From NCBI GenBank assembly GCA_958405585.1, contig CATYEP010000030.1:1-16152 (forward strand): a stretch of DNA of 16,152 nt, in the 5' to 3' direction. The position numbers were made by a program, and so were the translations under genes. The stretch comes from an uncultured Eubacteriales bacterium. GTDB taxonomy: Bacteria; Bacillota; Clostridia; Christensenellales; Borkfalkiaceae. Position 1 is the first letter of the stretch, and every line of letters starts with the position of its first letter. The notes below the pieces were generated by a model, which worked only from the letters and a program-made list of their open reading frames with translations, did no database searches and was not told the origin of the DNA. Shown here one piece after another: positions 1 through 6,665 of the stretch.

Positions 1-1071
1 GATAAAGCGGACGTGATCGCTACGGCGCATCATGCGGGCGACAATGCGGAAAGCGTGTTGTTCAACCTGTTTCGCGGGAGTGCGCTTGCGGGAGCGGGCG
101 GAATACGCGATTTTATCCCGGCCAAAGAGCTGGCGGAACGTTTCATACCGGAACTTGCCGCGGAAGCTGCTTTGGAAAACAAGGGGATCGCACGGCCATT
201 TCTCGGCGTATCGAAAGAAAAAATTCTGGAATATCTGCGGGAAAGGGGACTTGCCTGGCGGGAAGACGAAACGAATTCGGACACCGCGTACACCCGTAAT
301 TTTCTGCGGCACGAGATTTTGGGGCGGGTCAAAGAGCGTTTTGAAAATGCAGAAGAGGCGATCTGTCGGTTTTCCTGCATGGCGCGCGAAGACGACATGT
401 ATCTGTATTCCCTGACGGACGAATATTATACGGAAGGGGATGTCTGCACGATCGACGAAAGAGCACCAAAACCTTTGTTTTATCGGTGTGCGCTGCGCGC
501 GCTGAAACATTTCGGCGTGGAAAAGGATTATACGCAGGCGAATCTGGATGATATGTATGCGCTTGTGCAGGGGAGAAACGGCGCAAGGGCAGATCTTCCG
601 CAAGGGATCTGTGCGGCGCGCGAATATGGGAAAATTGCGGTTTATCGTGCAAAGCGGCCGTGTTTTGATGAGGAATATATCTTTTCGGAAGGGGAATTTG
701 CTTTCGGGGATATGCTGGCAAAGGTGCAGCGCGGCGGAAATATCGGGGACGGAAAGACGCAGGGTCGGTATAAAAATCTTGTGATCGATGCCGAAAAACT
801 TCCGCAAAATTGCGTACTGCGGTTGCGGAAAGAGGGGGACGTATTTCAGAAATTCGGTTCGGGAACAAAAAAGCTGAAAGAATTTCTGATCGACAAGAAG
901 ATCCCGAAACGGGAAAGGGATCAGCTTCCCGTGTTGGCAAGCGGGAAAGAAGTATATGCCGTATTCGGTGTGGAAATATCGGAAAAAGGTAAGCTGGATG
1001 AAAATTCCGGGCAGATCTATACATTGTCATTATACGAAAAAGGAGAAAGAAACAAATGCATCAGGACGTAG
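1..1071 (+). CDS. tilS: tRNA(Ile)-lysidine synthase, 5' end outside the window
   Basis: TilS uses ATP and lysine to convert C34 of the CAU-anticodon tRNA(Ile) to lysidine, which makes that tRNA read AUA and accept isoleucine. The reading frame is open from base 1, so the N-terminus with the SGGxDS ATP-binding loop lies upstream; 356 residues are visible. Seen here: the core motif ATAHHAGDNAESVLFNLFRG (the family's AHHxDDxxET region, with GDN in place of DDQ), an RNFLRHEIL stretch, and the C-terminal TilS domain with LRLRKEGDVFQKFG, KKLKEFLIDKKIPKRERDQL and VLASGKEVYAVFGVEIS. The last 16 bases overlap the start of hpt, a coupling common for this pair in Firmicutes. Identification is secure; the true start cannot be seen. 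Confidence 0.95.
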   Translation, partial: DKADVIATAHHAGDNAESVLFNLFRGSALAGAGGIRDFIPAKELAERFIPELAAEAALENKGIARPFLGVSKEKILEYLRERGLAWREDETNSDTAYTRNFLRHEILGRVKERFENAEEAICRFSCMAREDDMYLYSLTDEYYTEGDVCTIDERAPKPLFYRCALRALKHFGVEKDYTQANLDDMYALVQGRNGARADLPQGICAAREYGKIAVYRAKRPCFDEEYIFSEGEFAFGDMLAKVQRGGNIGDGKTQGRYKNLVIDAEKLPQNCVLRLRKEGDVFQKFGSGTKKLKEFLIDKKIPKRERDQLPVLASGKEVYAVFGVEISEKGKLDENSGQIYTLSLYEKGERNKCIRT

Positions 1072-1595
1072 AAAGCATCATGTTTTCCAAAGAGCAGATC
1101 GCGGCGCGTATCGGAGAATTGGCGGCGCGGCTGGACAAAGAGTATGCGGGCAAAAATCCGCTGATGGTAGGAATTTTGAAGGGGAGCGTGATGTTTTACG
1201 CGGATCTTCTGCGCGCGATGACGATCCCCGTTGAAATGGATTTTATGGCGATCTCGTCCTATGGAGCGGGTGCGAAATCATCGGGAGAAGTCAAGCTCAT
1301 CAAGGATCTGGACAGAAAGATCGAGGGCAGGCACGTCATCATTGTGGAAGACATCATCGATTCGGGCTACACGCTTTCTTATCTGAAACGCATGCTGTAT
1401 TCGAGAAAACCCGAAAGCGTGAAGATCTGCGCGCTTCTGGATAAGTACAGCCGCCGCGTCGTACCCATCGAAGCGGACTACAAGGGCTTCGATTGCGCCG
1501 ACGAATTTGTGGTCGGATTCGGGCTGGACTATGCGGAAAGATACCGCAATCTGCCGTACATAGGAATACTCAAAAGAAGCGTTTACGAAAAGTAA
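1056..1595 (+). CDS. hpt: Hypoxanthine phosphoribosyltransferase
   Basis: This purine salvage enzyme joins hypoxanthine or guanine to PRPP to form IMP or GMP in the cytoplasm. The 179-residue length is normal for bacterial Hpt. Motifs: LKGS at 41-44 (PPi loop), the flexible-loop SSYG at 67-70, the PRPP-binding signature VEDIIDSGYT at 97-106, and the purine-binding C-terminal FVVGFGLDYAERYRNLPYIG. The ATG start is 11 bases after an AGGAG (1041-1045) and inside the end of tilS, so translation is probably coupled. In Bacillus subtilis this pair is followed by ftsH; here it is followed by rplU instead. The start is well supported, although a second Met (residue 9) exists. Confidence 0.96.
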   Translation: MHQDVESIMFSKEQIAARIGELAARLDKEYAGKNPLMVGILKGSVMFYADLLRAMTIPVEMDFMAISSYGAGAKSSGEVKLIKDLDRKIEGRHVIIVEDIIDSGYTLSYLKRMLYSRKPESVKICALLDKYSRRVVPIEADYKGFDCADEFVVGFGLDYAERYRNLPYIGILKRSVYEK

Positions 1596-1621
1596 AAATT
1601 GTTCTTGTAAGACAAAAATGC

Positions 1622-1650
1622 TTGACAGGACAGGCCGGATGTGTTAATAT
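1622..1650 (+). promoter_or_regulatory. SigA-type promoter for rplU-rpmA
   Basis: A consensus TTGACA (1622-1627) is followed after exactly 17 bases by TAATAT (1645-1650), and the bases just before it (TGT) give an extended -10. It lies in the 146-bp gap between hpt and rplU, so the ribosomal protein genes do not depend on read-through from hpt. The predicted start is near 1657, leaving a leader of about 85 bases. Confidence 0.85.
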
Positions 1651-1656
1651 ATGATT

Positions 1657-1740
1657 CGAGCCGCTCGTAGCGGGCTTTATAAGCGTGCGCACGCGCACCG
1701 CCTTGGCACACGGCGAGACTGGTTAGAGGAGGTAAAATAT
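1657..1740 (+). promoter_or_regulatory. Structured 5' leader of rplU, L21-leader candidate
   Basis: The short leader can form three small hairpins: CCGCT/AGCGG (1661-1665 with 1669-1673), the palindrome GCGTGCGCACGC (1683-1694), and CGCC/GGCG (1699-1702 with 1712-1715). It ends in a strong AGGAGG (1727-1732) nine bases before the start codon. An L21 ribosomal-protein leader is known from the 5' UTR of rplU-rpmA in Firmicutes. Position and size match, but I matched it by context and not by covariance model. It may mediate feedback control by a ribosomal protein. Confidence 0.5.
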
Positions 1741-1741
1741 T

Positions 1742-2047
1742 TTGTACGCAATCATCGAAAACGGAAACAAGCAGTATAAGGTTTCCGAGGGCGACGTTGT
1801 CCGCGTAGAGAAGCTGAACGCAGAAGTCGGCGCAACCGTCGAGTTCAAAGCGGTTTTGGTTTCGGCAGACGACGGGATCAAGGTCGGCGCAGACGTAGCA
1901 AACGCGAAAGTCAGCGCAAAGGTCGAAGCGCAGGATAAGTTCAAGAAGATCGTCGTGTTCAAGTACAAGGCGAAGAAGAACGAGCGCAAAAAGCAAGGCC
2001 ATCGCCAGCCCTTCACCGCGGTCAAGATCGAAAAGATCACGCTGTAA
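1742..2047 (+). CDS. rplU: 50S ribosomal protein L21
   Basis: L21 is a large-subunit protein that binds 23S rRNA near L20. The 101 residues match the family length, with the typical N-terminus MYAIIENGNKQYKVSEGD and C-terminus KKQGHRQPFTAVKIEKI. The start is a TTG codon: it is the only start that gives the conserved MYAII beginning, and it lies nine bases after AGGAGG. It is the first gene of an rplU-rpmA unit. The usual middle gene of this operon in Firmicutes, the Prp protease gene, is not present. Confidence 0.97.
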   Translation: MYAIIENGNKQYKVSEGDVVRVEKLNAEVGATVEFKAVLVSADDGIKVGADVANAKVSAKVEAQDKFKKIVVFKYKAKKNERKKQGHRQPFTAVKIEKITL

Positions 2048-2060
2048 AGCAAAGGCGTCC

Positions 2061-2089
2061 GCCGCAGAGTAATGCGGCACACATTTTTT
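2061..2089 (+). terminator. Weak hairpin plus T-run between rplU and rpmA, possible partial terminator
   Basis: A 6-bp stem GCCGCA/TGCGGC (2061-2066 with 2073-2078, loop GAGTAA) is followed five bases later by six T (2084-2089). The short stem and the gap before the T-run make it a weak terminator at best. It could set the rplU to rpmA ratio or stabilise the upstream message. Confidence 0.3.
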
Positions 2090-2104
2090 AAGGAGGATAA
2101 ATAA

Positions 2105-2380
2105 ATGATTCTTATCAATTTATTTGCTCATAAAAAAGGAACCGGTTCGTCGCACAACGGCCGCGACAGCGAAGCGAAACGCCTTGGCGTGAAGCGTTCG
2201 GACGGGCAGGAAGTGCTTGCTGGCAACATTTTGGTTCGTCAGCGCGGCACGAAATTCCATGCCGGCAACAATGTCGGGATCGGCAAAGACGATACGCTGT
2301 TCGCTCTCGTGGACGGTGTCGTTCGGTTTGAAAGATTGGGCAAAGACAGAAAGCAGGTCAGCGTTTACAAAGCGCAGTAA
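2105..2380 (+). CDS. rpmA: 50S ribosomal protein L27 with cleavable N-terminal extension
   Basis: L27 reaches into the peptidyl transferase centre with its N-terminal tail. The 91-residue protein shows the family signature VLAGNILVRQRGTKFHAGNNVG and ends FERLGKDRKQVSVY. It starts with the Firmicutes-type extension MILINLFA placed before HKKGTGSSHNGRDS. In Staphylococcus aureus such extensions are removed by the Prp protease after FFA so that the mature tail can function, so the likely cut here is between A8 and H9. This version is shorter than the usual LNLQFFA form. The start has an ideal AGGAGG (2091-2096) eight bases upstream. Obg, the usual next gene, is absent. Confidence 0.97.
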   Translation: MILINLFAHKKGTGSSHNGRDSEAKRLGVKRSDGQEVLAGNILVRQRGTKFHAGNNVGIGKDDTLFALVDGVVRFERLGKDRKQVSVYKAQ

Positions 2381-2383
2381 TTG

Positions 2384-2412
2384 AAAACCCCGCAAAATTT
2401 GCGGGGTTTTTT
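2384..2412 (+). terminator. Intrinsic terminator after rpmA
   Basis: Stem AAAACCCCGCAAA pairing with TTTGCGGGGTTTT, followed by a T-run to 2412, starts within a few bases of the rpmA stop. This is a textbook Rho-independent terminator. Confidence 0.92.
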
Positions 2413-2427
2413 ATTTGTAAAATGACG

Positions 2428-2470
2428 ATGCCGCGGCGCACAAATATGTTTGTGCGCCGCGGCATTTTTT
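2428..2470 (+). terminator. Second, very strong intrinsic terminator
   Basis: A 16-bp perfect GC-rich stem (2429-2444 with 2449-2464, loop TATG) is followed by six T (2465-2470). It lies 16 bases after the first terminator, so read-through from rplU-rpmA is blocked twice. Confidence 0.85.
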
Positions 2471-2598
2471 CGTTCAAAAATCGAGCCGAGAGCTTTTCGT
2501 AAAACTGCGGCATCTTTTAAATGTTACGTGTGGATTTTTGCAACAAAGTTCCGCTCTTGCGGCAAATTGCTTTAAATTCAGTGTGAAACAGCGGTGAT

Positions 2599-2637
2599 AT
2601 CGTAAAACGGGACAAATTATTTGTCCCGTTTTACGAT
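2599..2637. terminator. 18-bp perfect inverted repeat, possible terminator
   Basis: An 18-bp perfect stem (2599-2616 with 2620-2637) with a three-base TTA loop contains the core TAAAACGGG. It is followed by only TTTT on the + strand. Its place between a + strand operon and a - strand operon suits a bidirectional terminator, but the T-run is short. The same TAAAACGGG core occurs in the inverted repeat at 13680-13718. Confidence 0.45.
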
Positions 2638-2659
2638 TTTAAAAAGCTGCAAATCATTA

Positions 2660-2911
2660 TTTTCGGTGCGCTTGCTTCGGCGCGGCTGCTTCGGCGCGCT
2701 TACTTCGGTGCGCTTGCTTCGTTGCGGCTGCTTTGGTGTGCTTGCTTCGGTGAGCCAGCTTCGTTGCGGCTGCTTCGGTGTGCTTGCTTCGGTGAGCCAG
2801 CTTCGTTGCGGCTGCTTCGGCGCGGCTGTTTCGGTGCGCTTGCTTCGGTGAGCCAGCTTCGGTGCGCCTGTTTCGGTGAGTCAGCTTCGGTGAGCTAGCT
2901 TCGGCGCGGCT
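2660..2911. repeat. 14-bp tandem repeat array, 18 units
   Basis: Eighteen uninterrupted units of a 14-bp motif, consensus GCTTCGGTGCGCTT with variants in the second half (TGCGGCT, TGAGCCA, TGTGCTT). Units 5-7 (2716-2757) and 8-10 (2758-2799) match at all but one base, a higher-order 42-bp duplication. There are no spacers and the unit length is not a multiple of three, so it is neither CRISPR nor obviously coding. It fills the space between the rpmA terminators and the 3' end of the exporter gene. Replication slippage is the likely origin; no function is evident. Confidence 0.95.
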
Positions 2912-3101
2912 GTTCCTTTATGGATATCTTTTAAACGCCGCAAAAGATTTTTTGACAGGAAAAAACTTCGGAAAGGAAAAAAGCACGGCAGAAGGGTACG
3001 CAAGGGAACGGCAGAAGGGTAGCAAGCGTGTTGTAAGGGTATGCGAAAACGATGGCAGGCAGGGAAGAAAGGCACAACGAGCGACGGATGAAAAAAAGAT
3101 G
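2912..3101. other. Non-coding spacer with a duplicated 14-mer
   Basis: No gene is seen. The 14-mer ACGGCAGAAGGGTA occurs twice, at 2985-2998 and 3008-3021, in a purine-rich stretch. No hairpin resembling a terminator for the - strand exporter gene was found here. Confidence 0.5.
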
Positions 3102-5088
3102 TTATTCCAGCTCAAACGCGCCGGTATAGAGCTGATAGTATTGCCCGCGTTTTTGGATAAGCTCGCTGTGAGTTCCTTCTTCTATGATCCTGCCGTGGTC
3201 GAGAACGATGATATTGTTGCTTGACTGAACGGTAGAGAGTCGGTGCGCGATCACAAAAACCGTACGTCCCTGCATGAGTCTGTCGGTACCCTGCTGTACG
3301 ATTTTTTCGGTGTGGGTATCGATGGAAGAAGTTGCTTCGTCCAGGATAAGCAAAGGGGTATCGGCAACGGCGGCACGGGCGATAGACAAAAGCTGTCTTT
3401 GACCCTGGGAAAGGTTTCCGCCGTCTGAAGTCAGCATTGTATGGAAGCCTTCGGGAAGTTTAGTAATAAAATCGTACGCGTTCGCGACTCTGTAAACCTT
3501 ATGAAAAGCGAGAAGTTCGGAGTGGGTGCCTGCGCCGGTTATCCTTCCTTTTTCAAGTACGATGATCTTGTCTGCGTCCTGAATGGAAGAAATACGTTGG
3601 GAGATGATGATCTTTGTGGTTTCGGGCATATAATTTTTCAGCGCTTTTCTGATCGTTGCGTCCGTTTTGGTATCCACGGCGGAAGTGGAGTCGTCCAGGA
3701 TGAGAATCTTCGGCTTTCGCAAAAGAGCGCGGGCGATGCAAAGCCGCTGTTTTTGTCCGCCCGAAAGATTGACGCCGCCTTCTTCCAGATAGGTATCGTA
3801 ACCGTCCGGAAAGTTTCGTATATATTCGTCAGCCTGGGCCGTTACGCAGGCTGTTCGCATATCTTCGTCGGAAGCGTTCGGATCGCCCCAGCGCAGATTT
3901 TCTTTGACGGTACCCGAAAACAGTACATTTTTTTGCAGTACGGCGGATACGTTTTGCCGCAGCGCGTCGAGATCGTATTTCTTTACGTCGATCCCGCCTA
4001 CCCGCACCGTTCCTTCGGTCACGTCGTAGAGGCGGGATATGAGGTTCACGAGCGAAGTTTTACCCGAACCTGTTCCGCCCAGGATCCCGACGGTTTCTCC
4101 CGAACGGATATGCAGTTCGATGTTTTGCAGGACAGGATTTTCTGCGTCTTTTACGTACTTGAAAGAAACGTTGTCAAAGTCGACGGAGCCGTCTTTTATT
4201 TGACGGATACCGTCGGGCGGGGAAACCAGGTCGCTTTCTTCGCGCAGAACTTCTTCGAGCCTTTTTGCGGATGCGGCAGACATGGACAGGATAACGACGA
4301 TCATGCAGAACATCATCAGCGAAGACAGAATGTTTATGCCGTAAGAGATCAGAGAGGAAAGCTGTCCTGTCGTCAATGTTCCCCAATGCAGGCGGCCCGT
4401 TATGATATAGGCGCCAAGTACCGAGATAACGACATAACAAATAAAATCTTCCCGCACGTATGTTTTTACCACGCGGATCGCTTTCACGTTTTCATGCACG
4501 GATTCATTGAGTTTGTCGTACTTTTTAAAAACACGCATCATATAGGGCAGAGACTTTGTGATAATAAGGACTAAGATCCCGCCCAGAACAGGAATACAGA
4601 TCAGAAAGATCCACGCCAAAGACGGACTGATTACAAATGCCACGACGGCGGAAAAAATCATCATCAGCGGTACGCGTACAGCAATGCGTATGATCATGTT
4701 GAAGGCATTTTGTATGTTTGTTACGTCCGTAGTCATGCGGGTTACCAGTCCGGCTGCGGAAAATTTATCGATGTTGGAAAAAGAATAACCCTGTATCTTG
4801 ATAAATATATCTTCGCGCAGATTGGCGCAAAATCCCGCCGCTGCGCGTGCGCGGCAGTTTCCCGATAGGATCCCCGATAGCAGTGCCGCCGTGGCAAGCA
4901 GGATCAAAATCCCCCCCCCCGTACAGGAGCAGGCTGCTCCAATCGATCCCGCTGTTGTCTATGAGCTCCGCCATTACAAACGGCAGTATACATTCGCACA
5001 CGACTTCCAGTGCAACAAAAATGACGCTCAGTATGGCAGTTCGTTTGTTTTCGCGTATCGAACGCATCAGATATCTTACTGTAGTCAT
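3102..5088 (-). pseudogene. Damaged heterodimeric ABC exporter gene: frameshift, internal deletion and fusion
   Basis: This is the remnant of a multidrug-type ABC exporter (BmrC/BmrD, LmrC/LmrD, TM287/TM288 class). The start ATG at 5088 has GGGAGG upstream and begins MTTVRYLMRSIRENK. The frame breaks at ten G (4911-4920 on the + strand); nine or twelve would restore it. Counting residues from 4907: Walker A GGTGSGKTS 277-285, LSGGQKQR 381-388, degenerate Walker B ILILDD 401-406 and ISQR in place of the H-loop at 435-438, as in the degenerate subunit of such pairs. After VYR (473) it jumps to VANAYDF, mid-domain of the canonical partner: LSQGQRQ, LLILDEATSSID and IAHRLS, but no second Walker A or membrane domain. 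About 36 residues are also missing after VREDF (155), removing part of TM4-TM5. Transport function is very unlikely. An assembly fault cannot be excluded. Confidence 0.85.
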
Positions 5089-5117
5089 AAATCCTCCCGT
5101 ATAATTGTTGTATATAA

Positions 5118-5144
5118 ATAGTTTTACGTCGAACTATTTTTATA
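5118..5144 (-). promoter_or_regulatory. Probable MarR operator and -10 of the exporter gene
   Basis: The + strand 20-mer ATAGTTTTACGTCGAACTAT (5118-5137) is a near-perfect palindrome with arms ATAGTT/AACTAT around a central ACGT. On the - strand a TATAAA -10 candidate (5139-5144) lies directly upstream; no good -35 is visible. The same 20-bp pattern occurs at the marR promoter, which suggests that one repressor controls both. Confidence 0.7.
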
Positions 5145-5220
5145 AAAAGAATGAAGAAAAAATTTTGCGGCGCGAAGCGGTTTGTGCCAAACGGGAAAAT
5201 CGTTTGTCTTTCGGATTTTT

Positions 5221-5244
5221 GCAGCGGCAGAAAAATGCCGCTGC
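5221..5244 (-). other. Hairpin just after the marR stop codon
   Basis: GCAGCGGCA and TGCCGCTGC form a perfect 9-bp stem with a six-base loop, two bases past the stop. No T-run follows on either strand, so it is more likely a 3' end stabiliser or processing site within a marR-exporter message than a terminator. Confidence 0.4.
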
Positions 5245-5246
5245 CG

Positions 5247-5678
5247 TCAATCGGATAACAGATTTTTTTTCATGACGTCTATGCAGTAAAAAAACACATC
5301 GAGCTGTTCGTCCGTAAGCCCTTTGCGCAAGTTCTTTTCAAAGTCATCCATATAAACGTCGGCTTCCCGTACGATTTTTTCACCGAGCGGTGTAAGGCAG
5401 ATCTTGTTGTAGCGCGCATCCTCTATGGCGGCGCGGCGGATATAACCTTTCGCTTCCATATTGGTTATCACTTTGGAGCAGGAAGATTTTGTCGTTTCCA
5501 GTACTTTTTCAAGATCTTTCTGAAATATATCTTTATCCGGATTCATATCCAAAAATTTCAGAATAAAAAGATTCGGCCCCGAAGGGCGGTCTTTCCCGAA
5601 ATCGGTACCGAATTTCTCGATTTGCCTCGAAACCATGTTTTGCAGGGATTTGATTTCTGCTCCGATCAGCTTTTTCAT
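5247..5678 (-). CDS. MarR-family transcriptional regulator
   Basis: A 143-residue winged helix-turn-helix protein, the usual size for MarR dimers that repress efflux or stress genes until a ligand binds. Recognition-helix region TTKSSCSKVITNMEAKGYI is at 62-80 and the wing RRAAIEDARYNKICLTPLGEKI at 81-102; helices at both ends would form the dimer interface. I chose the ATG at 5678 because AGGAGAGG lies seven bases upstream; an in-frame longer version adds 16 residues that overlap the promoter region. It precedes the exporter gene by 158 bp on the same strand. Shared palindromes at both promoters imply autoregulation and control of the exporter. The ligand is unknown. The gene is intact although its likely target is broken. 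Confidence 0.92.
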   Translation of the reverse strand: MKKLIGAEIKSLQNMVSRQIEKFGTDFGKDRPSGPNLFILKFLDMNPDKDIFQKDLEKVLETTKSSCSKVITNMEAKGYIRRAAIEDARYNKICLTPLGEKIVREADVYMDDFEKNLRKGLTDEQLDVFFYCIDVMKKNLLSD

Positions 5679-5710
5679 AAGCGCCTCTCCTAAAACTATT
5701 TTTACGGTAA

Positions 5711-5757
5711 ACAGTTTGACGTACAACTATTGTATGAGAAAGGAAATGCGATGTCAA
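5711..5757 (-). promoter_or_regulatory. marR promoter with overlapping operator
   Basis: On the - strand TTGACA (5757-5752), a 17-base spacer, and TACAAT (5734-5729) form a near-consensus SigA promoter. The + strand 20-mer ACAGTTTGACGTACAACTAT (5711-5730) is a palindrome overlapping the -10 and the predicted start site, placed to block RNA polymerase. It matches the site at 5118-5137 at 16 of 20 bases, with the same arms and centre. A partly symmetrical AAACT/AGTTT pair just downstream (5694-5718) could be a second, weaker site. Confidence 0.8.
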
Positions 5758-5966
5758 CCGAATAAAAAAGATATGGGGAAATTTTCGCACAATTTTTACA
5801 ATTTCCCTGGGCTGGGACAATCAATACATTTTTGCGGGAGCGGAGGTGGGATCTTTACGGCCGTCAGAGAACGCCCTGAAAAAAGGCGGCACCCCAAAGA
5901 GAAAAGCGCGGAAAACAGGCACAGAAAGAAAAGCGGGCATAGAAGCCAAAGAAATAGAGAAAGCAG
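5758..5966. other. Non-coding, purine-rich stretch
   Basis: No gene or promoter other than that of marR is seen. The open frame across it on the - strand is Leu/Phe-rich only because the + strand is A/G-rich, and it has no ribosome binding site. Confidence 0.5.
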
Positions 5967-6119
5967 GTAAAAAAATCCAGAAAACACGATGTGGTTAAAA
6001 GGAGTTTAAAAAATCAAGAAAACACGATGTGGTTAAAAGGAGCTTAAAAAATCCAGAAAAATACGAGGCGGTTAAAAGGAGCTTAAAAAATCCAAAAACA
6101 CGATGCGGGCAGAAGGGCC
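5967..6119. repeat. Degenerate 38-bp tandem repeat, four units
   Basis: Four head-to-tail units of 37-39 bp start at 5967, 6006, 6044 and 6083. The shared pattern is TTAAAAAATCCAG, then AAAACACGATGTGG, then TTAAAAGGAGC; the fourth unit has diverged and a fifth begins at 6120 before running into the terminator hairpin. Each unit carries an AAAAGGAG that resembles a ribosome binding site, but no start codon follows at a useful distance. No spacers are present. Confidence 0.85.
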
Positions 6120-6120
6120 T

Positions 6121-6161
6121 TAAAAAAATAAGGCGTAGCCTGCTCTGAGCAGGCTACGCCT
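6121..6161 (-). terminator. Strong - strand intrinsic terminator
   Basis: A 15-bp perfect inverted repeat AGGCGTAGCCTGCTC/GAGCAGGCTACGCCT (6131-6145 with 6147-6161) is followed on the - strand by TTATTTTTTT. It has no T-run on the + strand, so it points leftward. It has no recognised protein gene upstream and ends the orphan transcription unit that starts near 6985. Confidence 0.85.
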
Positions 6162-6617
6162 CGTTGAAATATAAATAAGGGGGAAAATTGAGTAGACGTA
6201 ATCGGTATTCCCGATCGGACGCATTGCATAAACGCCGTGCATTCCGCTCAGCGCACGCAAGCATCGAAACAACATTCCCCGTCGGCGTTTGTGTTCTCCG
6301 GCAACAGCCGGACAGCAATCAACGGGCGTGCCGCAAAAGTTACAAACCTGTTTTTTGCTGTTTCTCATTCCAAAACACAAGCGGATCGGCTCCGGCACGC
6401 GGCAGTTTACGGAATGACCGCAAAAGTCTTCGGCCGTGTGCCACCGGCAGGGGTTAGGATAAGCAGCCCGCAGGGCGTAAGCACTGCGGGCGAATTAACA
6501 AATTTATTCAGTTTTTAGGAACTTTGTAAGCATTTTGTTTCTTTCTGTTTCCATAATCGGTACGGGCGCATCCCACCTGCAGCGCGTTCCGCCTGCCCGC
6601 AAAATCTGAAACTTTAC

Positions 6618-6650
6618 TTATTGAATCGTTCCCATCCTAAAATCGTACAT
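6618..6650 (-). CDS. Possible 10-codon peptide MYDFRMGTIQ
   Basis: This is a very short frame starting with ATG eight bases after a perfect AGGAGG (6664-6659) and ending in TAA. It follows the other mini-frame by 15 bases. Its only support is the ribosome binding site and its pairing with that similar neighbour. No downstream gene is seen that it could regulate as a leader peptide. Confidence 0.25.
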   Translation of the reverse strand: MYDFRMGTIQ

Positions 6651-6665
6651 TGGACCGCCCTCCTG

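Noticed and set aside
2621..2851. Cys- and Phe-rich repeat protein from the 14-bp array
   Set aside because: The 14-bp unit shifts frame each copy, the start lies inside a hairpin with no ribosome binding site, and the peptide repeat simply reflects the DNA repeat.
2660..2911. CRISPR array
   Set aside because: Units are directly adjacent with no spacers and are far shorter than CRISPR repeats.
3441..4574. 377-codon + strand open frame
   Set aside because: It lies opposite the exporter gene, which has clear ABC motifs on the - strand; its protein is low-complexity and unrecognisable.
5796..5987. 63-residue hydrophobic - strand frame
   Set aside because: Its Leu/Phe content follows from the purine-rich + strand, and the frame begins inside the 38-bp repeat with no ribosome binding site.
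5967..6119. CRISPR array
   Set aside because: Units are contiguous and degenerate with no unique spacers and no cas genes nearby.
6120..6398. 92-codon - strand open frame
   Set aside because: It reads through the terminator hairpin, has no ribosome binding site, and overlaps paired RNA segments.
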